The notes under the pieces are model-generated. The model did no database searches. It saw nothing but the letters and a program-made list of their open reading frames with translations, and was not told the origin of the DNA. A program made the translations under genes and the position numbers. Shown here piece after piece: positions 16,192 through 25,590 of a DNA stretch of 64,000 bases; position 1 is the stretch's first letter; each line of letters starts with the position of its first letter. This DNA comes from Kitasatospora mediocidica KCTC 9733 (GTDB lineage Bacteria > Actinomycetota > Actinomycetes > Streptomycetales > Streptomycetaceae). The stretch spans positions 62,001-126,000 of the forward strand of contig NZ_JQLN01000001.1 of the NCBI RefSeq assembly GCF_000744225.1, read 5' to 3'.

Positions 16192-16249
16192 GAAGAGCAG
16201 CCTTCCCGCGCTCGGGGCCGGGAACTCCGCTCGATGGTGTGACGGCGGG

Positions 16250-16600
16250 TCAGGAGTCGGGGAGACCGTAGTGCCCGGCTGCCCACCGGTTCGGCGGCTG
16301 TGGGGCGTCCAGGCGCTTGCGCAGCTCCTGGACGGCCCGCGCGAGCTCCTCGCGGTCGGTGGCGTCGACCGTGCCGTCCAGGACGGCCGTCACGTCGGCG
16401 AAGGTACCGTCCTCGTTCACCCGGCCCGCGCACAGCTGGACGCGCGGGTGCGGGGCGAAGGCGTCGATCCCGATCCACCAGCGGTCCGGGTCGTGGACCA
16501 GGCGCAGCTGGGAGGGCAGGCGTCCGAGGAGCACTCGAGTCTGGTCCTGCCAGTCGCAGGCCTCGATGATCCAGGCAGCTACCGGGTCCGGGCCGCTCTA
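16250..16600 (-). pseudogene. Hypothetical protein, possibly 5'-truncated
   Basis: The frame from a TAG at about 16600 reads AAWIIEACDWQDQTRVLLGR and on through WWIGIDAFAPHPRVQLCAGR to HYGLPDS. The only starts in frame are internal GTG codons such as 16534, with no RBS, so the N-terminus may be missing. It is upstream of the DUF402-Nudix pair on the same strand with a 58-base gap. Function unknown. Confidence 0.4.
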
Positions 16601-16623
16601 GCGCGGCTGCATCATCGTTGCGC

Positions 16624-17013
16624 TTACTCCTCGATGACCTTGGCGCATGTGATGGTCACCGTGTCGATGGCGCCGTCCGCGCCCTGGGCAGCCGAAGCCC
16701 AGGCTTCGACGAGGAGGAAGGCCCGGACGGGCTTCGACGCGGAGTCAAGCAGCGCAAGGTTCAGCCCCCGCGCGGCGCCGGGGTTCTGACTGGTCCGCTT
16801 GATCCAGTCCGTGAACGCTTTGCTCTTGTCCCTGCCTCGGGTGATGGTCACCTCTCCGCTGTCAACAGGGCCGGGCCTGGTCACGGGCCCCGTGCCAGGG
16901 GACACCTGCTGAATTTCGATGTCAGCCTTGTCGACCGCCAGGCCGGAGACGCTCTGGAGTGTCTCTACCTGGCTGCCGTCGATCCAGACGGCGAACGTCA
17001 ACTGACCGCTCAT
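16624..17013 (-). CDS. T4 gp19-type tail-tube protein
   Basis: A 129-residue protein of the phage tail-tube family (T4 gp19-like, as in eCIS inner tubes). It shows FAVWIDGSQVETLQSVSGL, the loop VTRPGPVDSGEVTITRGRDK, FTDWIKRT and a final strand DTVTITCAKVIEE. ATG 17013 follows GGAGGGG. Tube and sheath genes are normally neighbours; here the sheath (242-1360) is 15 kb downstream on the same strand, separated by mobile DNA, so this may be a broken-up injection-system locus. Confidence 0.8.
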   Translation of the reverse strand: MSGQLTFAVWIDGSQVETLQSVSGLAVDKADIEIQQVSPGTGPVTRPGPVDSGEVTITRGRDKSKAFTDWIKRTSQNPGAARGLNLALLDSASKPVRAFLLVEAWASAAQGADGAIDTVTITCAKVIEE

Positions 17014-17097
17014 AACCCCTCCATCGTTGTCGGGCACGCACCAAACGGGCGCCGTGACGATCATCCCGCGCCCGGGGGTGTCTGGGCGGCAAACCGC

Positions 17098-17646
17098 TCA
17101 ACGCTCCTTCGCCAGGTTGTCGTCCTCGTTGGCGGCTGGGGCGCCCTGCGGCAGGCCCTCGACGGCGCGACCCGAACCCTCCTCGACCGGGTCAACCCCG
17201 ACGCGTGAATAGCCCCGCTCCTGGTCCAGGTGCGGATAGCCGATCTCGGAGATGTCCTGGGCCAGGTCCGTCAAGCTGACCTCAGGGTCCAGCAATGACA
17301 CGAGTTCCTGGTCCAGTGGCCGCAGGGCATGGACCTGGCTCACCGCCCCCAGGTCGACGGAGACCTCGTAGTAGTCCTCGGCGAAGCGCTGGAACACTTG
17401 CGGAGACCGGTCGATCAGGAGGCCGAACAGGCTTGTCGCCCCGTCAGGATCGACAGCGCCCTCGGGGAAGTCGATCGTCCCGTGGTGCCACCGCTCGTCT
17501 GTCGGCCCCCGCCACAAGCAGGCCGTCACGACGGGCACCCCCTCCTGATCGGTGAACGCCGGCTCCTCGACGAAGGCTCTGAAGACCTCGGGGACTTCGT
17601 CGATCACACCCGGCCAGGGCTCGCCATCGTTGCCGAAGGGGCTCAT
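17098..17646 (-). CDS. Hypothetical acidic protein
   Basis: About 182 residues from ATG 17646: MSPFGNDGEPWPGVIDEVPE, WRGPTDERWHHGTIDFPEG, LIDRSPQVFQRFAEDYYEV. It is strongly acidic with no membrane segment and no recognised domain. There is a SUKH or immunity-like flavour but no defining motif. It lies 84 bases upstream of the tail-tube gene on the same strand. The RBS is weak. Confidence 0.55.
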   Translation of the reverse strand: MSPFGNDGEPWPGVIDEVPEVFRAFVEEPAFTDQEGVPVVTACLWRGPTDERWHHGTIDFPEGAVDPDGATSLFGLLIDRSPQVFQRFAEDYYEVSVDLGAVSQVHALRPLDQELVSLLDPEVSLTDLAQDISEIGYPHLDQERGYSRVGVDPVEEGSGRAVEGLPQGAPAANEDDNLAKER

Positions 17647-18002
17647 CGGCGACTCGTGGTCGAAGCCGCGCGAGGTGCGGAGCCTCAGATGTCTCACCAC
17701 GCCGGTCCCTCGACGCCCTCGATGACGAACTGCTGCGGCAAGCTGCGGCCGAGCGTGCCGGCACGCGCGCTCCGCCAGGGCGCCCACGGCCCTCCGCACT
17801 GCCAGGGGGACGCCGGGTTACCGCTCCCCGCGCCCGCGCTCGCGGCTCGGGCGCCGACGGCGCGAGGGGTCGGCGCAGCCCGTAACGATTGAGGTGTCAG
17901 AAATATGGATGAGCAGACGCATTCTCGACACCAAGCTTGATCCAAGGGCTTCAGACCTGCTGCGATCACCCTCTGAGCTGCACAGATCAGGGAGATTCGG
18001 GG
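17647..18002. other. Intergenic region, no gene seen
   Basis: Between divergently oriented genes. No coherent reading frame or clear promoter was recognised. Confidence 0.4.
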
Positions 18003-18683
18003 ATGTCGGAGCAGGAACCAACAGGCGATATCGAGGCCGTGCCAAGCGGAGGCCTTCCGCCCGCCAGCATCCCGAACCGCACCCCTAAGCGGTGGCTGTT
18101 CGCGAGCGTGATCGGTGTGACGGCCGCTGCGGCGGCAGGCATCGGCTACTCCGAGGACGGACCGAACCACCAGCAGGCCTACCAGTTCGTGGCACCCACG
18201 CAGTTCAAGGGGCTGACCAACGACCCGGACGACCCGATGGTCGTCCGGGCCAAGGGCCGACGCCGCGAAGGGCCGGGTTGCACCCAACGCGTTCGCCGCC
18301 CTCTACGGCAGCCCGAGCACCGGCGAGGTGCGCGTCTTCGGGCACCCGCAGTACGAATCCGCTCCCGCCGCAGCCCTGGACCAGGCGCTTCGCCAAGCAG
18401 CAAGTGGGGACACACTGCTGCGCCACCCCCAGCGAGTGGACCCCGGACCGCGCGGCGGGGCGATGGCCTGCACGGCGCAGAACGCTACCGCCCCGCCGTC
18501 GATCGGCTCTGCCGAATGCATCTGGGCGGACTCCAGCGCCCAGGCCCTCTTCTCGGAGATCGCCGCGGACCCCACCCCCATCACCCTCGACGAGATCGCC
18601 CAGGACGCCCGTACCTACCGCCTGCTCAGCGAGACGAAGCTGACAGCTCGAACAACACGGGCGGAGCCCACCCAGAGGGGTGA
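18003..18683 (+). pseudogene. Membrane-anchored hypothetical protein with frameshifts
   Basis: ATG 18003 after AGGGAG gives MSEQEPTGDIEAVPSGG, one membrane helix (WLFASVIGVTAAAAAGIGY) and an extracytoplasmic start. After MVVRAKG (near 18255) the frame degrades while the next frame continues sensibly (RVAPNAFAALYGSPSTGEVR to DEIAQDARTYRLLSETK). A compensating shift near 18645 would restore the first frame and end NNTGGAHPEG at 18683. The two opposite shifts point to a decayed gene or two sequence errors. Confidence 0.55.
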
Positions 18684-18938
18684 CCACGGCAGCCGACCTC
18701 GCAGATCGCACCCCCCCAGATCGCACCCCCCAGCCCGCCGGTGCCTGGCACGCGACCTGTCCGCCGCTGAGCGGCGGATCCGTCCCGATCGACCCGGTCA
18801 GGGAACACCGCAGCAGGCGATCAGCCGGAGTCGACGTCAAGTCGTGACAGACCCGCGAGCCCGCTGGCGCCGACCGAACGACTCCGGGAACAAAGACCAC
18901 GTTCCCACCAGACCCAGTACTCAAGGAGCACACGTCAC

Positions 18939-19364
18939 ATGAAAGACCAGAAGCTCGCCCTTCAGGAGCAGGCCAAGCGCGCGGTGCGGCTGATCGAGCC
19001 GGACGGTCGGCCCACCGCGGTCGTACTCGCCGTCAACGGTCCCCGGCCGTGGCTCATGAGCCTGTTCGGCCCGTTCGGAATCTTCCTCCTCAAAACCTAC
19101 TTCGTCACTCTGACCAAGCAGTCCGTCGTCGTTCACCGCGGCCCCCGAGTGAGCCCCCAGCCTGCGGACCTCGTGCACGTCATACCGCGAAGCGAAGCCC
19201 AGGCAGTCATCACCGACGTCAAACTCGGGGCGACCTGGAGCTCGCTGCGGCTCCGGAATCCGGGCACCGGCAGGTCGACCCGCCTGAACATCTACCGGAC
19301 CTCACGGCCCGAGCTGGACCAGCTCCTCGCCGCCGTGAAGAACACACCGCACAACAACATCTAG
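18939..19364 (+). CDS. Hypothetical PH-like protein
   Basis: A 141-residue protein starting MKDQKLALQEQAKRAVRLIE behind AAGGAG. It has one hydrophobic segment (WLMSLFGPFGIFLLKTYFVTL) followed by beta-rich sequence typical of small actinomycete PH-like proteins (SVVVHRGP, VITDVKLGATWSSLRLRNPG). It probably follows the frameshifted membrane gene in one transcript. Function unknown. Confidence 0.6.
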   Translation: MKDQKLALQEQAKRAVRLIEPDGRPTAVVLAVNGPRPWLMSLFGPFGIFLLKTYFVTLTKQSVVVHRGPRVSPQPADLVHVIPRSEAQAVITDVKLGATWSSLRLRNPGTGRSTRLNIYRTSRPELDQLLAAVKNTPHNNI

Positions 19365-19512
19365 CTGTTTCGGTGTCATAGAGCTGCGCTTGATCGCCCC
19401 GTGACAGCGGAAACCCACAGCCGCTTCAAGAAAAAACCGAGATCAGCAGCCCCTCCCCCCGATCAACGCGCTGCTGACCACCCCGCTGACACCACCCCAC
19501 CCACTCACAGCG

Positions 19513-20412
19513 CTAACGGCCGCTGAAGAAGTCGGTGAGGGCGGCGGCGACGGCCTCGGGCTGCTCCTCGGGGATGTAGTGACCGGCGTCGGGCACGATG
19601 ACGCCGGTCACGTTCTCGGCCCACGGGCTGATGGAGGCCGCCATATCCGGGATCGAGCCGTGGCTGCTGGAGATCCCGAGGACGGGCACGGTCAGTCGCC
19701 GTTGCTCGAGTGCCGCGCGGTTCTTGCGCGCGGACTCGGCAGCGTCGCGGTAGTAGGCGAGGCCTGCGCGCAGACCGCCATCGACGGCGAGGGCCGCGCC
19801 GTAGTGGTCGAGCTCTGCTTCCTCGAACGCGTCGGGCGTGAGGGACTTGGTCTTCAGGAACCAGCTGATGTACTCCCGCTCGCGGCCGGCTATCAGCGTC
19901 TCGGGAAGATCGGGCACCATGTGGAACGCGAAGTGCCAGGTCTTGAATGCCAGAGTCGGGTCCAGAGGGATCGCTTCCGGCATGGTGATACCGGGAATTC
20001 CGGCGTCGAGCAGCGCGACCCCGTGCAGTCGGCTCTCGTAGTTCAGGGCGAGGGAGAAGGCGACCCAGGCGCCGATGTCGTGCCCGGCGAGCCAGTAGTC
20101 CCGCACGCCGAGAGCGTTCACGGCGGCCTGGATGTGCGCGGCGACCGTGTGCGTGTCGGAGCTGAGCTCCGGATGCTCGGAATTGCCTTGGCCCGGCCGG
20201 TCGATCGCTATGACCCGGAACCGTTCGGCGAGAGCAGGCATGACCTTTCGCCAGGCCCACCACGTCTGCGGGAATCCGGTGAGCAGGACGACGGCCGGTC
20301 CGTCCGGCCGACCGCCTTCGACGGCGTGCAGGCGGACGCCGTCGGCGTCGACCCAGCGGTGCGTGAATCCGGCCAGGTGATGCAGGGGCAGGGCGGGGTC
20401 GGGGTTGGTCAT
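19513..20412 (-). CDS. Alpha/beta hydrolase (epoxide hydrolase/dehalogenase-like)
   Basis: A 299-residue alpha/beta hydrolase. Oxyanion strand VVLLTGFPQTWWAW, nucleophile elbow GHDIGAW with Asp as nucleophile, and catalytic His in DAGHYIPEEQP. The Asp nucleophile places it with epoxide hydrolases and haloalkane or fluoroacetate dehalogenases, not esterases. It is divergent from a TetR-type regulator, with a palindrome between them, so it is probably that regulator's target. Confidence 0.85.
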   Translation of the reverse strand: MTNPDPALPLHHLAGFTHRWVDADGVRLHAVEGGRPDGPAVVLLTGFPQTWWAWRKVMPALAERFRVIAIDRPGQGNSEHPELSSDTHTVAAHIQAAVNALGVRDYWLAGHDIGAWVAFSLALNYESRLHGVALLDAGIPGITMPEAIPLDPTLAFKTWHFAFHMVPDLPETLIAGREREYISWFLKTKSLTPDAFEEAELDHYGAALAVDGGLRAGLAYYRDAAESARKNRAALEQRRLTVPVLGISSSHGSIPDMAASISPWAENVTGVIVPDAGHYIPEEQPEAVAAALTDFFSGR

Positions 20413-20461
20413 GGGAATCCTCCATCGAAGCGGGTGGACCGTGATTCGACGCTAGCACGTC

Positions 20462-20479
20462 TTGAACTGATCAGTCCAA
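20462..20479. promoter_or_regulatory. Palindromic operator between hydrolase and TetR genes
   Basis: TTGAACTGATCAGTCCAA is an 18-bp near-perfect palindrome (one mismatch pair) centred in the 85-base divergent intergenic region, directly before the regulator's RBS. It is a good candidate binding site for the TetR-family protein, controlling both directions. Confidence 0.65.
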
Positions 20480-20497
20480 GATGGGAGGATGGGCCGC

Positions 20498-21088
20498 ATG
20501 GCAGGCAAGAAGCAGTTCGACATGGACACGGTGCTCGACGCCGCGATGATCCAGTTCTGGCGCTCCGGCTACGCCGACACCTCGCTCGACGACCTGTCCC
20601 GGGCGACCGGCCTGAACCGCAGCTCGATCTACTCCTCGCTCGGCGACAAGGACGCGCTCTTCCTACGCTGCCTGGATCGCTACGCCACGCGCTACGGCGA
20701 CAAGTTCGACGCCGCCCTCTCCTGCGCGGCCGAGGACCCCGTCGCCGCTGTCCGTGCGTTCTTCGATGTCACTCTGGGACGCATCGCCGACCCCGCCGTG
20801 CCCGACGGATGCCTGATGGCCCAGTCGGTCATGGCGAGTCCGGCACTGAGCCCGAGCGTCGCAGAGCACGTCAAAGAGTTGTTCGGCCTCCAGCGCCCGC
20901 GCCTGCGCACCGCGCTGAAGGCCGGCGGAATGTCCGCCGAGAACGCCGAGGACTTCGCCGTACACGTAGCGGCCGTGAACCAGTCCCTCGCAGTGATGGG
21001 CAGGGCCGGGTCCAGCCCGGAGCAACTCCGGGCGATCGTCGGCGTGACCGTCGACGCGCTCGCACGGGCGCTGAGACCGGCCGGATAG
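20498..21088 (+). CDS. TetR/AcrR-family repressor
   Basis: About 196 residues. N-terminal TetR helix-turn-helix: DTVLDAAMIQFWRSGYADTS, LDDLSRATGLNRSSIYSSLG. The C-terminal ligand domain includes VPDGCLMAQSVMASPAL, seen in the AcrR subgroup with a TetR_C-type pocket. ATG 20498 has GGGAGG nine bases upstream; ATG 20489 is too close to it. Divergent from the hydrolase, likely autoregulated through the palindrome. Confidence 0.85.
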   Translation: MAGKKQFDMDTVLDAAMIQFWRSGYADTSLDDLSRATGLNRSSIYSSLGDKDALFLRCLDRYATRYGDKFDAALSCAAEDPVAAVRAFFDVTLGRIADPAVPDGCLMAQSVMASPALSPSVAEHVKELFGLQRPRLRTALKAGGMSAENAEDFAVHVAAVNQSLAVMGRAGSSPEQLRAIVGVTVDALARALRPAG

Positions 21089-21169
21089 CCGGCCCATCAA
21101 ATTCCCGTCCCAGAGTCATAGACGCCTCTCAATGAGCGCTGGGCGGGTGACTTGGGTGAAGATCGTCGG

Positions 21170-21298
21170 TCAGCGGGCGACTTCCCGGTTCGTCAGCACG
21201 AGCAGAGCCCGCACCGGCGCGGTCGCCCGCTTCGGGTCGGCGCGGAACCTGCCGAGCACGCGCCAGTTCCTCAGGCGCGCGAAGCCGCGCTCGACCGG
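21170..21298 (-). pseudogene. IS5-type transposase C-terminal fragment
   Basis: The last 42 codons (VERGFARLRNWRVLGRF, then RADPKR..VRALLVLTNREVA and stop) match the C-terminus of an IS5-like transposase, including the catalytic Glu region. The sequence upstream (to 21562) is not recognisable as the rest of the enzyme. Confidence 0.6.
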
Positions 21299-21629
21299 CC
21301 GGGCCGCCGCCGCGGGCCTCGACGCGGGCCCGCTCGGCGTACTCGCCCAGGCGCGTGCTCGCGGCTTCGGCGGCGTTCGGCCGGCCTTCGACGCAGGCAT
21401 CCGGCCGGCCGTCGGGCACCTGCAGCCGGTGCTGGTGACGTTGGCCTGCGCCCGGTCCAGGACGTCGTCCCCGGCCCGGGCGTTGGCCGCGGCGGCCTGC
21501 TCGGAGGTGTGGCCGGCGTCCGTCAGGAGCCGGGTCAGCAGGTGGTAGCCGGCGCCGCGCATCCGGATCTCTCCTTACGCAATGAGGCAGGAGGGCGGCC
21601 CGGTGCGCGGGCCGCCCCCGGGGCGGTGG

Positions 21630-21845
21630 TGTCAGTCGACCGCAGACTCGGGCGCGGCCGGCCGCTCGCCCTCGGCGGGGCCAGCCTCGGATGCCCCCGT
21701 GGCCGTGGTGTGCGCTGTGCCCTGGGAGCGGATGCCGCGCCTCTCGGTGATCCGGCCCACCACCCGGGCGTCATGCGCAGCGAACGCGCGCAGAACCCGC
21801 CGGATCGTGCGGAACGAGGACGCCTCGATCTCGGCGGCGGCCGGC
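21630..21845 (-). pseudogene. Helicase gene fragment, copy of part of the 53-55 kb helicase
   Basis: About 215 bases nearly identical in order to 53889-54105: both read AAHDARVVGRITE and EASEAGPAEGE-like sequence up to APESAVD on the minus strand. Here the frame stops right after SAVD and lacks both helicase and HA domains. The copy is diverged at scattered positions, so it is an old duplication or the remnant of a second helicase operon. Confidence 0.65.
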
Positions 21846-21978
21846 GCCGACAGGGCTCACCTGCGTCCTGCGGACGTGAGGACGGCGAGCCGGACGGCGC
21901 AAGCGATCCGAACGGGTCGCCCGGACGGTGAACCGACCACGGCTCCAGAGTCCGGCTCCCGCCGCTGACGGCCGGCCG

Positions 21979-23043
21979 TCAGCGGCGGGTCTCGATTCGC
22001 AGGCCGCCCGTGGTCACCTGCCGGATGGGCTCGCTCGCCAGCAGATCGTGCGGCTGGCCGAGGGCGATCGCGCCCGCCGCGTCGAGCCGGGCCAGCTGGC
22101 CGTCCGTCAGCTCGACCGCCAGGGCGCCCAGGTTGTCCTCCAACTGGGCGGGGGTACGGGCGCCGAGCAGCGTGCTCGTCACGCCCGGCTTGCGCAGCGT
22201 CCAGGCCAGCGCCACCTGGGCCGGGGTGTACCCCAGCTCCCCGGCCAACTCCCGGACCACCCCGGCCACGCCGAGGCTGCGTTCGGTGAGGGTACCCAGG
22301 GCGAGGTTGTGACTCCGACGGGTACTCCCGTCGGGGCCGGCGCCCGTCGCGCCCACGTCCTCCCGCTCGTACTTGCCACTGAGCACCCCGCCGCCGAGCG
22401 GCGAGTACGGGATGACGCCCAGGCCCAGTTCCCGGGCCATCGGGATCAGGTCACGCTCCGCGGTGCGTTCGATCAGGCTGTACTCGACCTGCAGCGCGAC
22501 CAGCGGCGACCAGCCACGCAGGTCGGCGATCGCCTGCATCCGCGACACCTGCCAGGCCGGGGTGTTGGAGATCGCCACATACAGCACCTTGCCCTGCCGC
22601 ACCAGGTCGTCCAGGCCGCGCAGCACCTCCTCCACCGGCGTCCGGAAATCCCAGACGTGCAGGTACAGCAGGTCGAGGTAGTCGGTGCCCAACCGCCGCA
22701 GGCTGCCCTCCACCGAGCCGAACAACGCCTTGCGGTGCCCTCCCCCGGAGTTCGGGTCGCCGGGGCGACGCATGGTCGAATACTTGGTCGCCAGCACCAG
22801 GCGCTCGCGCTCCTCGCGGGCGAACTCGCCGAGCAGACGCTCGGAGCTGCCCTCGGTGTAGGTGTCGGCGGTGTCCAGGAGGTTGCCGCCGAGCCCGACG
22901 TAACGGTCGAACAGCTTGCGGGCCTCAGCCCGTTCAGCACCCCACCCCCATTCGGTGCCGAAGGTCGCGGTGCCCAGAGCCAGCGGTGAAACCCGCAGTC
23001 CCGAGCGGCCCAGCAGCCGGTAGTCGTCCAAGGCCAGTGCCAT
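21979..23043 (-). CDS. Aldo/keto reductase
   Basis: A 354-residue NADPH-dependent aldo/keto reductase. Catalytic Asp in LLDTADTYTEG with Tyr following, Lys in LVLATKYS, His in YLHVWDF, and the cofactor-binding tail LGARTPAQLEDNLGAL. ATG 23043 is preceded by AGGAGG. Divergent from a MmyB-like regulator 127 bases away, a common pairing in actinomycetes, so it is probably regulated by it. Confidence 0.88.
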   Translation of the reverse strand: MALALDDYRLLGRSGLRVSPLALGTATFGTEWGWGAERAEARKLFDRYVGLGGNLLDTADTYTEGSSERLLGEFAREERERLVLATKYSTMRRPGDPNSGGGHRKALFGSVEGSLRRLGTDYLDLLYLHVWDFRTPVEEVLRGLDDLVRQGKVLYVAISNTPAWQVSRMQAIADLRGWSPLVALQVEYSLIERTAERDLIPMARELGLGVIPYSPLGGGVLSGKYEREDVGATGAGPDGSTRRSHNLALGTLTERSLGVAGVVRELAGELGYTPAQVALAWTLRKPGVTSTLLGARTPAQLEDNLGALAVELTDGQLARLDAAGAIALGQPHDLLASEPIRQVTTGGLRIETRR

Positions 23044-23170
23044 CAGGTCCTCCTGTGCTCGCGTGTGCTCGCGTTCCATTGCCGGGACCGAGTCTGCGGC
23101 GCCGCCCGACCCCGGATAAGGGAGGGAACTTCCGGGGAAGGCCGCTCCCACCCTGGCGGTTGGACCGGTC

Positions 23171-24010
23171 ATGACGACACGAACCGTGGACACCACCGAG
23201 GAACTGGCCGCCTTCCTGCGCAACAGGCGCGAACGGCTGGACCCCGACCGGCTGGGCCTGCCTGCGCGCCGGCGGGCCCGACGCACGCCCGGGCTGCGCC
23301 GCGAGGAGGTCGCCGAGCTGGCCGGGGTCAGCACCGACTACGTGGTCCGACTGGAGCAGGGCCGGGGGCTGCGGCCCTCCGCGCAGGTGCTCGCGGCGCT
23401 GGCCCGGGCCCTTGGACTGGCGCCCGGCGAACGCGACTACCTCTTCGACCTGGCCGGACGCCGCCGCCCCGCCACCACCGACGACGGGGCAGCCGCCGGC
23501 CCGGCGCCGTCACTGGCCCGCCTGGTCCACGACCTCTCCCCGCTACCCGCCATGCTGATGGACCACCGCTACGACCTGCTGGCCTGGAACCCCGAAATGG
23601 CCCGGCTGCTACCCGACTTCGACACCGTACCGCCCAGCCGGCGCAACGCCATGCGGCTCTGCCTGCTGCACCCACCGATGCGCGACTTCTACGCCGACCG
23701 CGAGGGGGTGCTGCGGGACGGCGTCGCCCATCTGCGCGCGGCCTGGGCCGCCCACCCGGAGGACCACGAACTGGCCGGGCTGATCGCCGAATTCACCGCG
23801 CAGGACGAGGACTTCGCCCGACTCTGGGCCGAACGGGAAGTCCGCGTCAACGGCCGCGGCCGCAAGCTACTACGGCACCCGAGCCTCGGGGCGATCACCG
23901 TCGACTTCGAGATCCTGCTCCCGCTGGAGGACCCGCAACTGCGCCTACTGGTCTACCGCGCCGCCGACCAGAACAGCCACGCGCTCCTGGACCGACTGCG
24001 CACACAATGA
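23171..24010 (+). CDS. XRE-type regulator with MmyB-like ligand domain
   Basis: A 279-residue regulator. N-terminal helix-turn-helix RTPGLRREEVAELAGVSTDY and VVRLEQGR, then the MmyB-like ligand-binding domain: PAMLMDHRYDLLAWNPEMA, MRLCLLHPPMRDFYADRE, and RKLLRHPSLGAITVDFEILL. Such proteins usually control a divergent oxidoreductase, here the aldo/keto reductase. A relic of the same family lies at 27999. Confidence 0.88.
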   Translation: MTTRTVDTTEELAAFLRNRRERLDPDRLGLPARRRARRTPGLRREEVAELAGVSTDYVVRLEQGRGLRPSAQVLAALARALGLAPGERDYLFDLAGRRRPATTDDGAAAGPAPSLARLVHDLSPLPAMLMDHRYDLLAWNPEMARLLPDFDTVPPSRRNAMRLCLLHPPMRDFYADREGVLRDGVAHLRAAWAAHPEDHELAGLIAEFTAQDEDFARLWAEREVRVNGRGRKLLRHPSLGAITVDFEILLPLEDPQLRLLVYRAADQNSHALLDRLRTQ

Positions 24011-24282
24011 CCCGGCCCCAACCCACGGACGGCGGCAGGAAGCACAACCCACCGGTGCCGACAAACGCCCCCCCGGACCAGAAACCACAGCACACCGACC
24101 CTCACCGGTTCCAACCAACGTGACCAGGCTCAGCCACTGTGCAGGGTTGGTGGCCAGGGCTTCCTCACTACGTGGCCATCCTCAGCACTCCACCTGGCGC
24201 TGGCTGAGGGGCGACCGCAGGGCAGCCACCGCGATGTCGATCGCGAAGCTGACCAGCTGGACGGCCTCGCCACTCAGACGCA

Positions 24283-25590
24283 TCACTCCAGGGCGGCTGC
24301 CTTGCGCAGCAGTACCGCCCGCTCGCGGGCGTTGCCGCACAGGCGGGCGGCGAGTTCCAGTTCGGCCCGGGCCTCGGTGGTGCGGCCGAGGCGGACCAGC
24401 AGCTCGCCGCGCACGCCCGGGAGCAGATGCGAGCCCGACAGACGGCCGGAGGCGAGCAGGTCGTCGACCAGGGACAGTGCCTCGTACGGTCCGCTCGCCA
24501 TCGCGACGGCCACGGCCCGGTTGAGCTCTACCACGGGTGACGGGGCCACGCGGCCGAGCGCCTCGTACAGGAGCACGATGCGTTCCCAGTCGGTCTCCTG
24601 CACCGAGGGCGCCGTCGCGTGGCACGCGGCGATGCCCGCCTGCAGACCGTACGGTCCAAGGCCCCGCCCGAGGGCGGCAGCCCGGCCGAGTGCGGCCAGG
24701 CCGCGACGGGCCGCGGAGCGGTCCCACAGACGGCGGTCCTGGTCCTCCAGCAGTACGGCCTCGCCGTCGGGCCCGGTGCGCGCCGGGAAGCGCGCGGCGG
24801 TGAGCTCGAACAACGCGAGCTGGCCGTGCACCTCCGGCTCGCCCGGCAGCAGAGCGCCCAGCATCCGGGCCAACCGCACGGCCTCGTACGCGAGATCCGG
24901 GCGCAGCAGGTGGTCTCCGGTGGTCGCTGTCGAGCCTTCGGTGAAGATCACGTACAGGACGCTCAGGACAGCGCTGAGGCGCCCCGGCCGTTCCTCGGCC
25001 ACCGGGAGTTCGAACGGCACGTGGGCGGCGGTGATCGTCTTCTTCGCGCGGGTGATCCTGGCCTGGACGGTCGGGGTGGGCACGAGGAACGCGCGCGCGA
25101 TCTCCTCGCTGGACAGGCCGCCCACCACGCGAAGCGTCAGCGCCACCCGGGCCTCGGGCGAGAGCACCGGATGGCAGGCGGTGAACACGAGGGCGAGGAC
25201 GTCGTCGTCGACCCGGTCCGGGTCCCAGGGCAGGTTGTCCGGCCGGTCGGGTGTGTCCTGCGCTCCGGAGCTGAACTCGCCCTCCGCGAGAGGGCCGGCG
25301 AGCAGGGCGTACCGTTCCTCCAGTGCCGACCCGCGGCGGAAGGCGTCGATGGCCCGCCGCCGCGCGGTCGCGAGCAGCCAGCCCACCGGGCTGGCCGGCG
25401 CACCGTCTGCCGACCAGGAGACGAGTGCCTCGGCCAGCGCCTCCTGCGCGACGTCCTCGGCGAGCGCGAAGTCCCCGGTGTAGCGGGCCAGGGCACCGAC
25501 GATCCGCGCGGACTCGATCCGCCAGACGGCCTCGACGGCCCGCCGGGCCGACTCGGCGCTCGGCGGGCCGTCGGAGGCCGGGGTCGTCAC
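24283..25590 (-). CDS. ECF sigma factor with C-terminal TPR-like domain (DUF6596 type)
   Basis: About 435 residues. Region 2 (FALAEDVAQEALAEALVSW and PVGWLLATARRRAIDAFRR), region 4 (LTLRVVGGLSSEEIARAF), then a 230-residue helical C-terminal domain (DUF6596). This is the ECF group that pairs with YciI/DGPF proteins. The GTG at 25590 overlaps the YciI stop (GTGA), so the pair is translationally coupled. No anti-sigma factor is present, as usual for the group. Confidence 0.9.
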   Translation of the reverse strand: MTTPASDGPPSAESARRAVEAVWRIESARIVGALARYTGDFALAEDVAQEALAEALVSWSADGAPASPVGWLLATARRRAIDAFRRGSALEERYALLAGPLAEGEFSSGAQDTPDRPDNLPWDPDRVDDDVLALVFTACHPVLSPEARVALTLRVVGGLSSEEIARAFLVPTPTVQARITRAKKTITAAHVPFELPVAEERPGRLSAVLSVLYVIFTEGSTATTGDHLLRPDLAYEAVRLARMLGALLPGEPEVHGQLALFELTAARFPARTGPDGEAVLLEDQDRRLWDRSAARRGLAALGRAAALGRGLGPYGLQAGIAACHATAPSVQETDWERIVLLYEALGRVAPSPVVELNRAVAVAMASGPYEALSLVDDLLASGRLSGSHLLPGVRGELLVRLGRTTEARAELELAARLCGNARERAVLLRKAAALE

